A stretch of 64,000 nt of DNA, from assembly GCA_965220695.1 (NCBI GenBank), contig OZ244838.1:2294001-2358000 (forward strand). The letters are read 5' to 3'. The position numbers and the translations under genes are program-made. Positions 45,801-54,912 of the stretch are shown in pieces. The notes beneath the pieces were generated by a model, which saw only the letters and a list, made by a program, of their open reading frames with translations, was not told the origin of the DNA and did no database searches. Source of the DNA: UBA9620 sp965220695 (GTDB taxonomy: Bacteria; Acidobacteriota; Vicinamibacteria; Vicinamibacterales; UBA8438). Numbering within the stretch: the stretch's first letter is position 1; every line of letters starts with the position of its first letter.

Positions 45801-46514
45801 CTATTCGAAGCGTACGGCCGGCAGCCGGTAGCGTTCACGCAGCAGCCGGTCGGCGCACGCGGAGCGCGCCTGTGCGAACGCCGCCGCCGCCATGCGCGGC
45901 TTGAACGGCGCCAACTCGAGGTCGGCGTCGCGCTGGATGTCATCGAGCGCCGGACCGGCCGCCGTCCGGACCGCGGCCATCAACGTCCCGTCGGCGTCGC
46001 TCAACCGGTCGACAAGCGCCTTCCGGGCCTCGCCCCGCGCGCCGTGCGCCGCGCGGCGCAGGACGTCCACGTCACTGACCAGACGCTCCAGCGCGGCATG
46101 CAGACCCGGCGACGGCTCGCTGAGCGCCAGCAGGCTGGTGGCCTTTGCCAGGACGCGATCGAGATGCGCCGGCAGACTCGCACGCCGCCGGCCGGTCCCG
46201 GCGCCCGCGCGCGGCGGCTCCGCCGCCGTCCCCGCGGCAGTCACCGACACCCCCACCGCCCGGCGCCACTCGTCGAACGCCTCCATGATGTCGGCCTCGC
46301 AGTGTTCGATCCTGAGCGGCCGGCGTGACCGCGCCCCAGCCTGGTACCGATCCAGCTTCCGATCGATACCGCGCACAACGACCTGCAGCGGCACGCCGGC
46401 CTGCGCCCATCCGCACACGCGCTCGAAGGCAGGCCCGACGATGCGGATGAGGTGCCCGTGGTTCCGCCGGCACAGATAGGCTTCGATCTCGCGGCAGTAC
46501 GCGCCCGGGTCCAT
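45801..46514 (-). CDS. Conserved hypothetical protein next to coaX
   Basis: A 237-residue soluble protein starting MDPGAYCREIEAYLCRRNHG. It contains GRRRASLPAHLDRVLAKATS and long helical stretches, with no signal peptide, membrane helix or recognised domain. Its start follows the coaX stop by 11 bases and it is the last gene before the RlmD gene, so it is likely expressed with coaX and birA. I do not recognise it; a wholly helical DNA- or protein-binding role is only a guess. Confidence 0.65.
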   Translation of the reverse strand: MDPGAYCREIEAYLCRRNHGHLIRIVGPAFERVCGWAQAGVPLQVVVRGIDRKLDRYQAGARSRRPLRIEHCEADIMEAFDEWRRAVGVSVTAAGTAAEPPRAGAGTGRRRASLPAHLDRVLAKATSLLALSEPSPGLHAALERLVSDVDVLRRAAHGARGEARKALVDRLSDADGTLMAAVRTAAGPALDDIQRDADLELAPFKPRMAAAAFAQARSACADRLLRERYRLPAVRFE

Positions 46515-46525
46515 TGTCGCGCCGG

Positions 46526-47350
46526 TCAATGGCCCCGACCGGACACGGGCGCGAACGGCCCGTCGTCCCCGGCGCCGTGGCGCTGCCAGACGAGCCGCAG
46601 CCCATGCAGCGTCAGATTCGCATCGACGTGGTCGATGACGGTGGTTTCCCCGGAAATCGTGCCCGCCAGTCCCCCCGTGGCCACGCACACCGCGGGCGGT
46701 TCGTCCCTCAGCGCGCTTCGCAGGCGTCCGACGATGCCCTCCACCATGGCGACATATCCGAAATACAACCCCGACTGTATCGATCCCACGGTGCTCGTGC
46801 CGATGATCCGATCGGGGCGACGAACGTCGACCCTGGGCAATCTGGCAGCCCGCTGGAACAACGCGTCCGCGGAGATCTCCACGCCCGGGCAGATGACGCC
46901 GCCGACGTACCGCCCGGCCGCCGAGATCACATCGAACGTCGTGGCTGTCCCGAAGTCGACCACGATGATCGGCCGGCCGGCGCCCCCGAAGGCGGCCAGC
47001 GCCGCGACCGCGTTGACCAGCCGGTCGGCCCCGACATCGGCCGGCGCATGATAGTCGATGGGCAACCCGACGTTGTCGGCGTCAACGGCCAACGTGTCCC
47101 GATCGAACGCCCCGCGCACCATCTCGATCATCGAGGCGGTGAGCGGCGGTACGACCGACGACAACACGACGCCGGACACCTGCGCCATGTCCAGACTGCG
47201 CTCTGCGAACAATGCGCTGACGATCACGCGCAGCTCATCGGCAGTCCGTGCGCGCGACGTGGCCAGACGCCAACTCTCGGTCAGTCGGTCGCCCACGAAG
47301 ATCCCCAGTACGATGTTCGTGTTGCCGATGTCTACGGCGAGCAGCATCAT
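46526..47350 (-). CDS. coaX: Type III pantothenate kinase
   Basis: A 274-residue ASKHA-fold kinase for coenzyme A synthesis. LLAVDIGNTNIVLGIF is the ATP-binding phosphate loop; VGADRLVNAVAALAAFGG and VVDFGTATTFDVISAAGRYVGG are the family's active-site blocks. The start at 47350 (ATGATG) overlaps the birA stop as ATGA. The birA-coaX pairing is common in many bacteria. Confidence 0.94.
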   Translation of the reverse strand: MMLLAVDIGNTNIVLGIFVGDRLTESWRLATSRARTADELRVIVSALFAERSLDMAQVSGVVLSSVVPPLTASMIEMVRGAFDRDTLAVDADNVGLPIDYHAPADVGADRLVNAVAALAAFGGAGRPIIVVDFGTATTFDVISAAGRYVGGVICPGVEISADALFQRAARLPRVDVRRPDRIIGTSTVGSIQSGLYFGYVAMVEGIVGRLRSALRDEPPAVCVATGGLAGTISGETTVIDHVDANLTLHGLRLVWQRHGAGDDGPFAPVSGRGH

Positions 47351-48144
47351 GCCTGCCTGACGTGGCGTACCTCGCCACCGGTGAGCCGCTCGAGCCGCGA
47401 CTCGATCCTGACCATCAACGCGCCGTCGCTGTCGATCCCTTCGCTGATCCCCCGGCACCGCATCGATCCAACCGACCACTCCACCCTGGCGCCGCGGCAC
47501 GCCGGCGCGAGCGCGGTCCATCGGGAGAGCACCGCGGCCTGCGCCCCCGCCTCCAGTTCGGCGCACAGCCCGGCGACCGACGCGAGCACCTCCACGAGCA
47601 GCGCGCCGGCATCCACGGGACGACCGGTCAGGCCCTCGACCGACCCGGCACGGCCGGCGAGTTCGGGCGGCCACGCAGCGTCCCGCAGGTTGATCCCGAT
47701 GCCGACCACGACACGGTCGGCGCCGTCGCGATCGATCGCCGCCTCAGCCAGAATCCCGGCCACCTTGCGCGCCCGCCGCCCGGCGACCGCCACGACGTCG
47801 TTGGGCCACTCGAGCGTGACCTGCATGCCGGCGGCGGTACGCAACGCCTCGGCCACCGCCACCCCGGCGGCCAGTGTCAGGACGCGGGGTGGCGTGCACC
47901 GGAGCAGAATCGACAGGTACAGCCCGGTGCCCGGCGGCGAGAACCAGTGACGCCCATGACGCCCACGACCGGCAGTCTGGGCGTCGGCCACCACCACGGT
48001 CCCGTGCGGCGCGCCGCGGTCCGCCAGTTCGGCCAACGCGTCATTGGTCGATCCCACCGCCGACAGGTGACGAATACGGCCGGCGAACGGGCCCAGACGT
48101 GCCGACGCGTCGCCGAACCGGGTCGCGAGGTCAGCGCTCGGCAC
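47347..48144 (-). CDS. birA: Biotin-[acetyl-CoA carboxylase] ligase
   Basis: A 265-residue biotin protein ligase without an N-terminal DNA-binding domain, so it is an enzyme only and not a biotin-operon repressor. The biotinyl-AMP loop GRGRHGRHWFSPPGTGLYLS and EWPNDVVAVAGRRARKVAGI are intact, and the C-terminal SH3-like domain is present. It biotinylates carboxylase carrier proteins. It is coupled to coaX. Confidence 0.93.
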   Translation of the reverse strand: MPSADLATRFGDASARLGPFAGRIRHLSAVGSTNDALAELADRGAPHGTVVVADAQTAGRGRHGRHWFSPPGTGLYLSILLRCTPPRVLTLAAGVAVAEALRTAAGMQVTLEWPNDVVAVAGRRARKVAGILAEAAIDRDGADRVVVGIGINLRDAAWPPELAGRAGSVEGLTGRPVDAGALLVEVLASVAGLCAELEAGAQAAVLSRWTALAPACRGARVEWSVGSMRCRGISEGIDSDGALMVRIESRLERLTGGEVRHVRQA

Positions 48145-48240
48145 GGATCGATCCGGATGTCACGCCGCGCGTGTCGGACCGCGCCTGCTGACGCGCCGCG
48201 CGCGAGATCGGCGGTCCAACGCAAGGCACGCTGGCATGGC

Positions 48241-50907
48241 TCACGACGTCAGCTCCTCCAGAATATGCTCGAGTTGCCGGCGGCGCGAATCAGCCGCCTG
48301 GCGCTGCGCGACCGCCTCCGCGACCACCTCGGACGCGGCCCGCTCCCTGAACTTCGGGTTCCCCAGCCTGCCGTCCAGCGCACCGAGCTGCTTCGCCAAC
48401 GCCCCGAGTTCGCGCTGCACACGCGCCGTCTCGGCGTCCCGGTCGATGATGCCGGCCAGCGGCAGATGCAGGCGCATCTCTCGCACGACCCGTCGTACGG
48501 TGTCGGGGTCGCGTGCGACGCCCGCGGTGAAGGTGAACGACTCGAGACCTGCAAGCTGCCGCAGGTAGTCGGCATGGCGCTCGATCAGCGCCTGATCGGC
48601 CGCATGCGCCCCCTCAATCAGCAACGTCAGCTTGCGGGACGGCGGCACCCCCAACTCTGCCCGTACAGTGCGCACCGTGGTCGTGAGCTCCTGCACGAGC
48701 TCCATCACCGCCACCGCGGCATCGTCACGCCACTCGGCGATCTCTGCCGGATAGGCCGCGCGGGTAATGGTCGCCGCCTGGCCGTCCGGGGTGCGCCCCT
48801 CGTCAGCCCGGTGCGGCAGCGTCTGCCAGAGCTCCTCGGTCACGAACGGCATGAACGGGTGCAGCAAACGCAAGATGCGGTCATGCACGTTCAGCAGCAC
48901 GGCCACGGCCCGCTCACGCTCCGCCCCATCGGCCCGCAGATGCGGTTTCACGATCTCGATGTACCAGTCGGCGTACTCGTGCCAGAAAAAATGATAAAGC
49001 CGGTCGGCCGCCACATCGAAACGGTACCCGTCGAGGGCTTGGGCCACCTCGCCGGCCAGCGCGCTGATCCGATGCAGTATCCAACGGTGGATCGTCTCCA
49101 GCGTCCCGGGGTCCGGCACCTCCGGACGCTCGGTCAACGTCTCCGGCAGATGCATGAGCACGAAGCGGGACGCGTTCCAGACCTTGTTGACGAACTGCCG
49201 GTACCCACGCAGCCGCCCCTCCGACAGCGCGATGTCCATGCCCGGCGACGCGAGCGCCGCCAGGGTGAACCGGAATGCATCGGCGCCGATCTCGTCCATC
49301 ACCTGCAACGGATTCACCACGTTGCCTTTGGACTTGCTCATCTTCCGGCCCTGCGCGTCACGCACGAGCGAGGTGATGTACACGGTTCGAAACGGCACGT
49401 CGCCGGTGAACTTGAGCCCCAGCATCATCATCCGGGCCACCCAGAAGAAGATGATGTCGAGACCGGTGATCATGACGCTCGTCGGGTAGTAGCGTTCGAG
49501 ATCGGCGGTCTGCTCGGGCCAGCCCATCGTGCTGAACGGCCAGAGTCCGGAGCTGAACCAGGTATCCAGCACATCCGTGTCCTGGCGCACGGTTCCCCCG
49601 CACGCGCAGCGCTCCGGAGCCGCCTCCTGCACGATGACCGCGTCGCACTGGTCGCAATACCACGCCGGCACGCGGTGGCCCCACCAGAGCTGACGCGAGA
49701 TGCACCAGTCGTGGATGTTGGTCATCCACTCGAAGTAGGTCCGCGCCCAGTTGTCCGGCACGAAGCGGGTGCGGCCGTCCCGCACGGCGGCGATGGCCGG
49801 TTCCGCCAGCGGCTTGATCCGCACGAACCATTGCGTCGAGACCAGCGGCTCCACCACGGTGTTGCAGCGGCTGCAGTGGCCCACGGCATGCGGATGGTCG
49901 ACCACCGCGACCAGCGCCCCCTCCGCTTCCAACCGTTCGACGAGCGCGTTCCGCGCGGCGAAGCGATCCTGCCCCGCGTACGGGCCGGCCGCCGCCGTCA
50001 TCCGCCCGTCTTCACCGATGACCGCCACCTGCGGCAGGTCGTGCCGCCGGCCGATCTCGAAGTCGTTCGGGTCGTGGGCCGGAGTCACCTTGACGGCGCC
50101 CGTACCGAACGCCGCATCGACGAACGCGTCGGCGACGACCGGCAGCGCACGCCCGAGCACCGGCAGTTGCAGCGTCTTCCCCACCAGCGCGCGATAGCGA
50201 TCATCGGCCGGGTGGACCGCAACGGCGGTGTCGCCCAGCATGGTCTCGGGCCGGGTCGTGGCTACCGTGACCGCCTGGTCGCCGTCGAGCGCGCGGTAGC
50301 GAATATGGTAGAGCCTGCCCGGCTGTTCGCTGTGCACTACCTCGAGATCCGACAGCGCGGTCCGGCAGCGGGTGCACCAGTTCACGATGTACTTGCCGCG
50401 GTAGATCAACCCCTCGCGATACAGCGTGACGAACACCCGGCGCACCGCCCGGGACAGGTCGTCGTCGAGCGTGAAACGCTCACGGCTCCAGTCGACCGAC
50501 GATCCCAGCGTCCGCATCTGGCTGGTGATGGTCCCGTGGCTCTGCCGGCTCCAGGCCCAGACCCGCTGCTCGAACGCTGCCCGCCCCAGCACGTGCCGAT
50601 CGGCGCCCTCGGCGGCGAGCTGTTGCTCCACGACGTTCTGCGTGGCAATGCCTGCGTGGTCGGTACCGGGCAGCCAGAGCACGTCGTAACCGAGCATGCG
50701 CTTCCAGCGGCAGACGATATCCGGCAGCGTCTGGTTGAGCGCATGCCCGATGTGCAGCACCCCTGTCACGTTCGGGGGCGGCAGCACCATGCTGAACGGG
50801 GGACGAGTCGAGTGAGGATCCGCCGTAAACGCGCCGGTGGACTCCCAAAAGGCGTACCACTTGCGGTCGACGGTGGCGTGTTCGAAGCCCTTCGCCAGCT
50901 CGCGCAT
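48241..50907 (-). CDS. valS: Valyl-tRNA synthetase
   Basis: An 888-residue class I synthetase with HIGH motif VTGVLHIGHALNQT, an editing CP1 domain (about 180-390; TTRPETMLGDTAVAVHPADD), the KMSKS loop GRKMSKSKGNVVNP and a C-terminal coiled coil. The length is normal. A TACGAT box ends seven bases before the ATG, suggesting a leaderless mRNA. It is separated from the B12-domain gene by 56 bases. Confidence 0.96.
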   Translation of the reverse strand: MRELAKGFEHATVDRKWYAFWESTGAFTADPHSTRPPFSMVLPPPNVTGVLHIGHALNQTLPDIVCRWKRMLGYDVLWLPGTDHAGIATQNVVEQQLAAEGADRHVLGRAAFEQRVWAWSRQSHGTITSQMRTLGSSVDWSRERFTLDDDLSRAVRRVFVTLYREGLIYRGKYIVNWCTRCRTALSDLEVVHSEQPGRLYHIRYRALDGDQAVTVATTRPETMLGDTAVAVHPADDRYRALVGKTLQLPVLGRALPVVADAFVDAAFGTGAVKVTPAHDPNDFEIGRRHDLPQVAVIGEDGRMTAAAGPYAGQDRFAARNALVERLEAEGALVAVVDHPHAVGHCSRCNTVVEPLVSTQWFVRIKPLAEPAIAAVRDGRTRFVPDNWARTYFEWMTNIHDWCISRQLWWGHRVPAWYCDQCDAVIVQEAAPERCACGGTVRQDTDVLDTWFSSGLWPFSTMGWPEQTADLERYYPTSVMITGLDIIFFWVARMMMLGLKFTGDVPFRTVYITSLVRDAQGRKMSKSKGNVVNPLQVMDEIGADAFRFTLAALASPGMDIALSEGRLRGYRQFVNKVWNASRFVLMHLPETLTERPEVPDPGTLETIHRWILHRISALAGEVAQALDGYRFDVAADRLYHFFWHEYADWYIEIVKPHLRADGAERERAVAVLLNVHDRILRLLHPFMPFVTEELWQTLPHRADEGRTPDGQAATITRAAYPAEIAEWRDDAAVAVMELVQELTTTVRTVRAELGVPPSRKLTLLIEGAHAADQALIERHADYLRQLAGLESFTFTAGVARDPDTVRRVVREMRLHLPLAGIIDRDAETARVQRELGALAKQLGALDGRLGNPKFRERAASEVVAEAVAQRQAADSRRRQLEHILEELTS

Positions 50908-50914
50908 CCCGATT

Positions 50915-50920
50915 ATCGTA
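50915..50920 (-). promoter_or_regulatory. Candidate -10 box for a leaderless valS mRNA
   Basis: TGATACGAT on the minus strand fits an extended -10 (TACGAT core). It ends seven bases before the valS ATG, the same spacing as at the penicillin-binding protein gene (33295). Confidence 0.35.
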
Positions 50921-50963
50921 TCAGTCGCTCGTGGGGCGGTGGTGCACTGCGAGGAGGGCAGTG

Positions 50964-51365
50964 TCAGACCGGCACGCGCCGGTGGTGCTTTTCAATGAAG
51001 GTGACGATGTCCCGCATCGGCGTGCCGGGTTGGAACACCCCATCGATGCCGATCGCCTGCAACCCTGGCAGATCCACATCCGGAATGATGCCGCCGACCA
51101 CGACCAGCACGTCGTCGAGGCCCTTGTCCCGGAGCAACGCCATCACCCGAGGACACACGTAGTTGTGGGCGCCGGACAGAATCGAGAGCCCGATCACGCC
51201 GGCATCCTCCTGCAGCGCCGCCTCGACGATCTGCTCGGGGGTCTGGCGCAGACCGGTGTAGATGACCTCCATGCCCGCATCGCGCAACGCGCGCGAGATG
51301 ATCTTGGCCCCCCGGTCATGACCGTCGAGGCCGGGCTTCGCAATGATCACCCGGATCTTGTCCAT
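50964..51365 (-). CDS. Methylmalonyl-CoA mutase B12-binding subunit
   Basis: A 133-residue free-standing cobalamin-binding domain. It contains the base-off B12 motif DxHxxG in KPGLDGHDRGAKIISRAL (aspartate and histidine of LDGHDRG), followed by GLSILSGAHNYVCPRVMAL and VVVGGIIPDVDLPGLQAIGI. Such a separate small subunit pairs with a large catalytic subunit lacking the domain, as in archaeal-type mutases. The meaB and mce genes 28 kb away serve the same enzyme. The start at 51365 follows the VWFA gene end. Confidence 0.9.
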   Translation of the reverse strand: MDKIRVIIAKPGLDGHDRGAKIISRALRDAGMEVIYTGLRQTPEQIVEAALQEDAGVIGLSILSGAHNYVCPRVMALLRDKGLDDVLVVVGGIIPDVDLPGLQAIGIDGVFQPGTPMRDIVTFIEKHHRRVPV

Positions 51366-51424
51366 CGCCACCCGTGACCACAGCCCAACGCGGCGTTCAC
51401 CACCGGCGGCCTGATCGGCCACCC

Positions 51425-53518
51425 TCATCCTTGAATGCGAAACGGAACCAGGACCGTGGCCGTGTCATCCCCCAGGACGGCCGATATCTCGATCAGATAG
51501 TCGCCGCGCGGAAACGGCGAAAGCTGTAGCGAGAACTCGTAGCGTCCGTCCGCGGTCCGCTCGACCGGCAACTCCATCATCGACGAACCCTGCCGGTTCA
51601 GCATTTGTGCGCCGACCTCGGCGGGGACGTTGCCGGGCGTATACACCTCGCCCCTGACCAGCAGTTGATCGGTGCGCAGGAAATGGCGCCCTGCCGTCGG
51701 CAGCGTGTCCGCCTCGGCGACCAACCGGCGAAACTCGATCGCGTTCTGCGCCCGCATCACCGCGGGTGTGCTCAACGCAACATCGGGGCCGGTCAGGTCC
51801 GGCACGACAAACTCCTCGACGGCCCGGTCGAGCACGTCGCCGTATTCATCCTCGATGGCCACGTTCAACTCGATTTCGCCGGGGTCGGCGTCGAAATCGG
51901 CGCGGGGCAGCGTGGACGAGGACCGCGCCGGCACCTCGCCCCGGAAATACGCGGCACTGTCGCTCATCGCCATCAGCATCACCTGCGAGGCCGACTCGGT
52001 GCGCCGGTTCTGGTTGGTCCCGATCGGCTCCCAAACGAACGTCAGCCGGGTCTTGCCGTTGTCGCCGCGACTGGCTCCGACCCAGGTGCGCACGAGCCGC
52101 CCGCGGGTCGGCTCGGCCAGCGTCGCCAGCGCCAGATCCACCGCCTTGGGCGTTTCCGGTATGGACGGAGCCCGCACCCGCTCGGCATCGGTCTCGGTGA
52201 ACGCGAAGTAGCCCTTGCGGGCGCGGATATTGACGTCGGACCGCTTCACGCGCACCTTGATCTCGTGGAACTCACCGTCGGTCGGCGCCTCGATTGACGT
52301 ATAGCCCAGCAGATAGTAGAACGATTGATCCGCAAGGATCTGCGCCAGCCCCGGCCTGACGTCGTTCCGGTTCACGATCGCCCGTCCGTCCGACTGCTCC
52401 GCAAGGACGTGGAGGGTCTCCTGCAAGTCCCGCAGGATCTTCTGGTCGGTCTGAAAGTCGACAACGGCCTGACTCAGGTCGAATTCGTAGACCGCCAGCC
52501 CGCGCGGGTCGACCATGTAGAAGCTCGTGTTGTTCCGATTCGCGATGTCGGCGGTATACACCAGATTCGCGCGCATGCCCATGTCCTGAAACAGCCGGGC
52601 CGAGTCTTCATAGCGGTTGTTGCCGGCCATGGGGTTGCGGCGCATGCCGCTGCGTAAACCGCCGCCGACCGCGCTCTCGTCACGCAGTTGCGGCGGCACA
52701 TAATCCGAATACCCCTCGCTGAGCACGATGATCGACTTGCGGCCCTCACGGAGCCCGCCGAGCTTGATCGCCAGCGCCTTGAGCGCCGACAGGCTGACGT
52801 CGTTCCGGATCTTCTCGACCGCGGTCGTCGGATAGTACGCGTACTCCATTTCGTACATGTTGCGGGGCTCGTACTCGTACTTGCGCCCTTCGAACCGCTG
52901 CAGCGCATGCACGATCTGCTCATGGTCGCGCGTGAGCGTCACGTCGAACGTGGGCGTCAACGGGTACATGATGCCGACCAGATCGGTCGGCGCCAGTTCG
53001 TTCTGTACGAAATCCACCAGCGGCTGCGTAATCCGGATCGCGTTGTAGTCCCGCACGTGGTAGTCGTCCAGAAAGAAGACGAAAATGCGCGAGTCCTCCC
53101 GCGCCGCCTCGCGCTCCAGGTCGAACGCGTTGCGGATGCTCGACGGCGGAGGCAAGAGCGGATCGAACTCGCCGGTGTGCTCGATCAGCTTGAACGTCTC
53201 GACCTGCTGCAGGACGTCGTCTTCGAAGATCTCGAAGTCGTCGATGGTCAGGTCGCGCAATGGGTTACCGTCACGATCGGTGACGATCGCGTCGACCCGG
53301 ACAAAGTTGATCTCGGACCGGAACACCGGCGGTTGGACCGGATCGTCCGCGCTGGACTCGGCGGCGTCGGCAGCGGCGGGCGGCGCGCGATCGGGGTCGG
53401 GCGGTTGCGGCTGCGCCGCCCCGGCGACCGGCAACCCGCACAGCAGCGTGACGGTGATCAACGGAATCCATCCGGCGAGCGGCGGTTGTCTGAACTTCCA
53501 CCATTGCGTGCTGGACAT
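51425..53518 (-). CDS. VWFA-related secreted protein of acidobacterial type
   Basis: A 697-residue exported protein. After a signal peptide (PLITVTLLCGLPVAGAA) and a Pro/Ala/Asp-rich linker comes the VRVDAIVTDRDGNPLRDLTI then DDFEIFEDD segment that opens this acidobacteria-typical von Willebrand A-like domain; further parts are FVFFLDDYHVRDYNAIRITQ and RKSIIVLSEGYSDYV. The C-terminal half is beta-rich (SFYYLLGYTSI, ARKGYFAFTET). No function is known; proteins of this family are numerous in Acidobacteriota. The start at 53518 is chosen because longer frames run into repeat copy E. Confidence 0.88.
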   Translation of the reverse strand: MSSTQWWKFRQPPLAGWIPLITVTLLCGLPVAGAAQPQPPDPDRAPPAAADAAESSADDPVQPPVFRSEINFVRVDAIVTDRDGNPLRDLTIDDFEIFEDDVLQQVETFKLIEHTGEFDPLLPPPSSIRNAFDLEREAAREDSRIFVFFLDDYHVRDYNAIRITQPLVDFVQNELAPTDLVGIMYPLTPTFDVTLTRDHEQIVHALQRFEGRKYEYEPRNMYEMEYAYYPTTAVEKIRNDVSLSALKALAIKLGGLREGRKSIIVLSEGYSDYVPPQLRDESAVGGGLRSGMRRNPMAGNNRYEDSARLFQDMGMRANLVYTADIANRNNTSFYMVDPRGLAVYEFDLSQAVVDFQTDQKILRDLQETLHVLAEQSDGRAIVNRNDVRPGLAQILADQSFYYLLGYTSIEAPTDGEFHEIKVRVKRSDVNIRARKGYFAFTETDAERVRAPSIPETPKAVDLALATLAEPTRGRLVRTWVGASRGDNGKTRLTFVWEPIGTNQNRRTESASQVMLMAMSDSAAYFRGEVPARSSSTLPRADFDADPGEIELNVAIEDEYGDVLDRAVEEFVVPDLTGPDVALSTPAVMRAQNAIEFRRLVAEADTLPTAGRHFLRTDQLLVRGEVYTPGNVPAEVGAQMLNRQGSSMMELPVERTADGRYEFSLQLSPFPRGDYLIEISAVLGDDTATVLVPFRIQG

Positions 53519-53641
53519 GGGGCCCTTCCCTCTCATGACACTGGCTGACCCATGATAGCACTGGGCTGCGGTCCTGGCGTGTCGGCCCGCTCCGCGGCAT
53601 CGCCGGCACGCCAGGGCGCGTCCGCTCGCATATGATCTCGT

Positions 53642-53735
53642 GTGGCCCGCAAGACGACCCCGCGCCGCACCGGGATCTGGCCGCAACGATGCCGCGCCGA
53701 TCGAATGCAACGGGGGCTCGTGCCAGGGGCTGCTC
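53642..53735. repeat. Dispersed terminal-inverted repeat element, copy E
   Basis: A decayed 94-bp short-form copy, like B. Its interior CCGCAACGATGCCGCGCCGA matches B (TCGCAACGATGCTGCGCCGG) closely, and the right end is ATGCAACGGGGGCTCGTGCC then AGGGGCTGCTC. It lies between the divergent VWFA and acyl-CoA dehydrogenase genes. Confidence 0.7.
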
Positions 53736-53751
53736 GAAGGACGCCACCGCG

Positions 53752-54906
53752 ATGCGACTTGAACTCACGACCGAACAGGAGCAGTTTCGCGATTCGGTCC
53801 GCCGCTTCGCCGAGACCCGGGTCGCGCCGCGCGCGGCGCAGATCGACGCGGGCGACGAGTTTCCCCTGGACCTGGTGCAGGAGGCCGGCCGGCTGGGACT
53901 GATGGGCGTGACCGTCCCCGCCGAGGCGGGCGGTCTGGGACGCGACGTTGTCAGCTATGCCCTGGCGATCGAGACCATCGCGGTCGCCAGCGCCACGCTG
54001 GCGGTCATTCTGGCCGTCAACAACTCGCTCGTCGCGGAGGTGATCGCCCGTTTCGGCACCGCCGCGCAGAAGACCACGTGGCTGCGCCGGCTCGCCACCG
54101 GGGACGCGATCGGCGCCTTTGCGCTGTCCGAGGCGGACGCCGGCACCGACGCCGCGAACCAGCAGACCAGGGCGACACGCGACGCCGGGGGCTATCGGAT
54201 CTCGGGACGCAAGGTCTGGGTCGCCAACGCCGCCGCGGCCGACGTCATCGTGCTGTTCGCCGCCACGACGCCCGACATCGGCGGACGCGGCGTCTCGGCG
54301 TTTCTGGTGTCAGCCGACGCCAGCGGACTGCGCGCGGAAACGACCATCGATGCCCTGGGGGTCCGCGGACTGGGCTGCCGCGACCTGACGCTCACCGACG
54401 TCCGGGTGGACGCCGGGGAGCGGCTGGGGCAGGAGGGCCAGGGGTTTCGCGAGGCGATGTGGGCGCTCGACGGCGGTCGCATCGCCATCGCGGCGCAAGC
54501 CCTCGGGATCGGCGACGCCGCGTTCAGCGAGGCGCTGGCCCACGCCAGGCGCCGGGAGACGTTCGGGCGGCCGATTGGCCAACACCAGGCGGTGCAGTGG
54601 ATGCTGGCCGACATGGCCACCGGACTCGACGCGGCCCGCATGCTGACGTATCGGGCGGCCGCCGCGCGGGACACCCGCGACCGCTGCACGGCCGAGGCGG
54701 CCATGGCAAAGCTGTACGCTTCGGAAGCGGCGCACCGCGCCACCGACAAGGCGATGCAGATCCTGGCCTCGGCCGGCTACCGCCGCGGTTCCACCGTGGA
54801 ACGGCTCTTCCGTGACGTCCGGGCCACCGAAATCTACCAGGGCACCTCCGAGGTCCAGCGCATGGTCATCGCCGCCAGCGTGCTGTCCGAGCCCTTCGGC
54901 GCGTAA
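53752..54906 (+). CDS. Acyl-CoA dehydrogenase
   Basis: A 384-residue FAD-dependent dehydrogenase. Key segments are FALSEADAGTDAANQQTRAT (flavin contacts), ALGVRGLGCRDLTLTDVRVD, the GRPIGQHQAVQWMLADMATG helix and ATEIYQGTSEVQRMVIAASV at the C-terminus. It resembles short-chain dehydrogenases; the substrate is not fixed. The ATG follows repeat copy E by 17 bases. A TATGAT box is at about 53629-53634 in the same region. It converges with the HIT gene. Confidence 0.92.
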   Translation: MRLELTTEQEQFRDSVRRFAETRVAPRAAQIDAGDEFPLDLVQEAGRLGLMGVTVPAEAGGLGRDVVSYALAIETIAVASATLAVILAVNNSLVAEVIARFGTAAQKTTWLRRLATGDAIGAFALSEADAGTDAANQQTRATRDAGGYRISGRKVWVANAAAADVIVLFAATTPDIGGRGVSAFLVSADASGLRAETTIDALGVRGLGCRDLTLTDVRVDAGERLGQEGQGFREAMWALDGGRIAIAAQALGIGDAAFSEALAHARRRETFGRPIGQHQAVQWMLADMATGLDAARMLTYRAAAARDTRDRCTAEAAMAKLYASEAAHRATDKAMQILASAGYRRGSTVERLFRDVRATEIYQGTSEVQRMVIAASVLSEPFGA

Positions 54907-54912
54907 CGTGCG

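Noticed and set aside
47248..51162. A very long plus-strand open frame opposite coaX, birA and valS
   Set aside because: It is the antisense of well-recognised genes; its protein is Arg/Pro/His-rich with no domain. High GC lowers stop frequency in such shadow frames.
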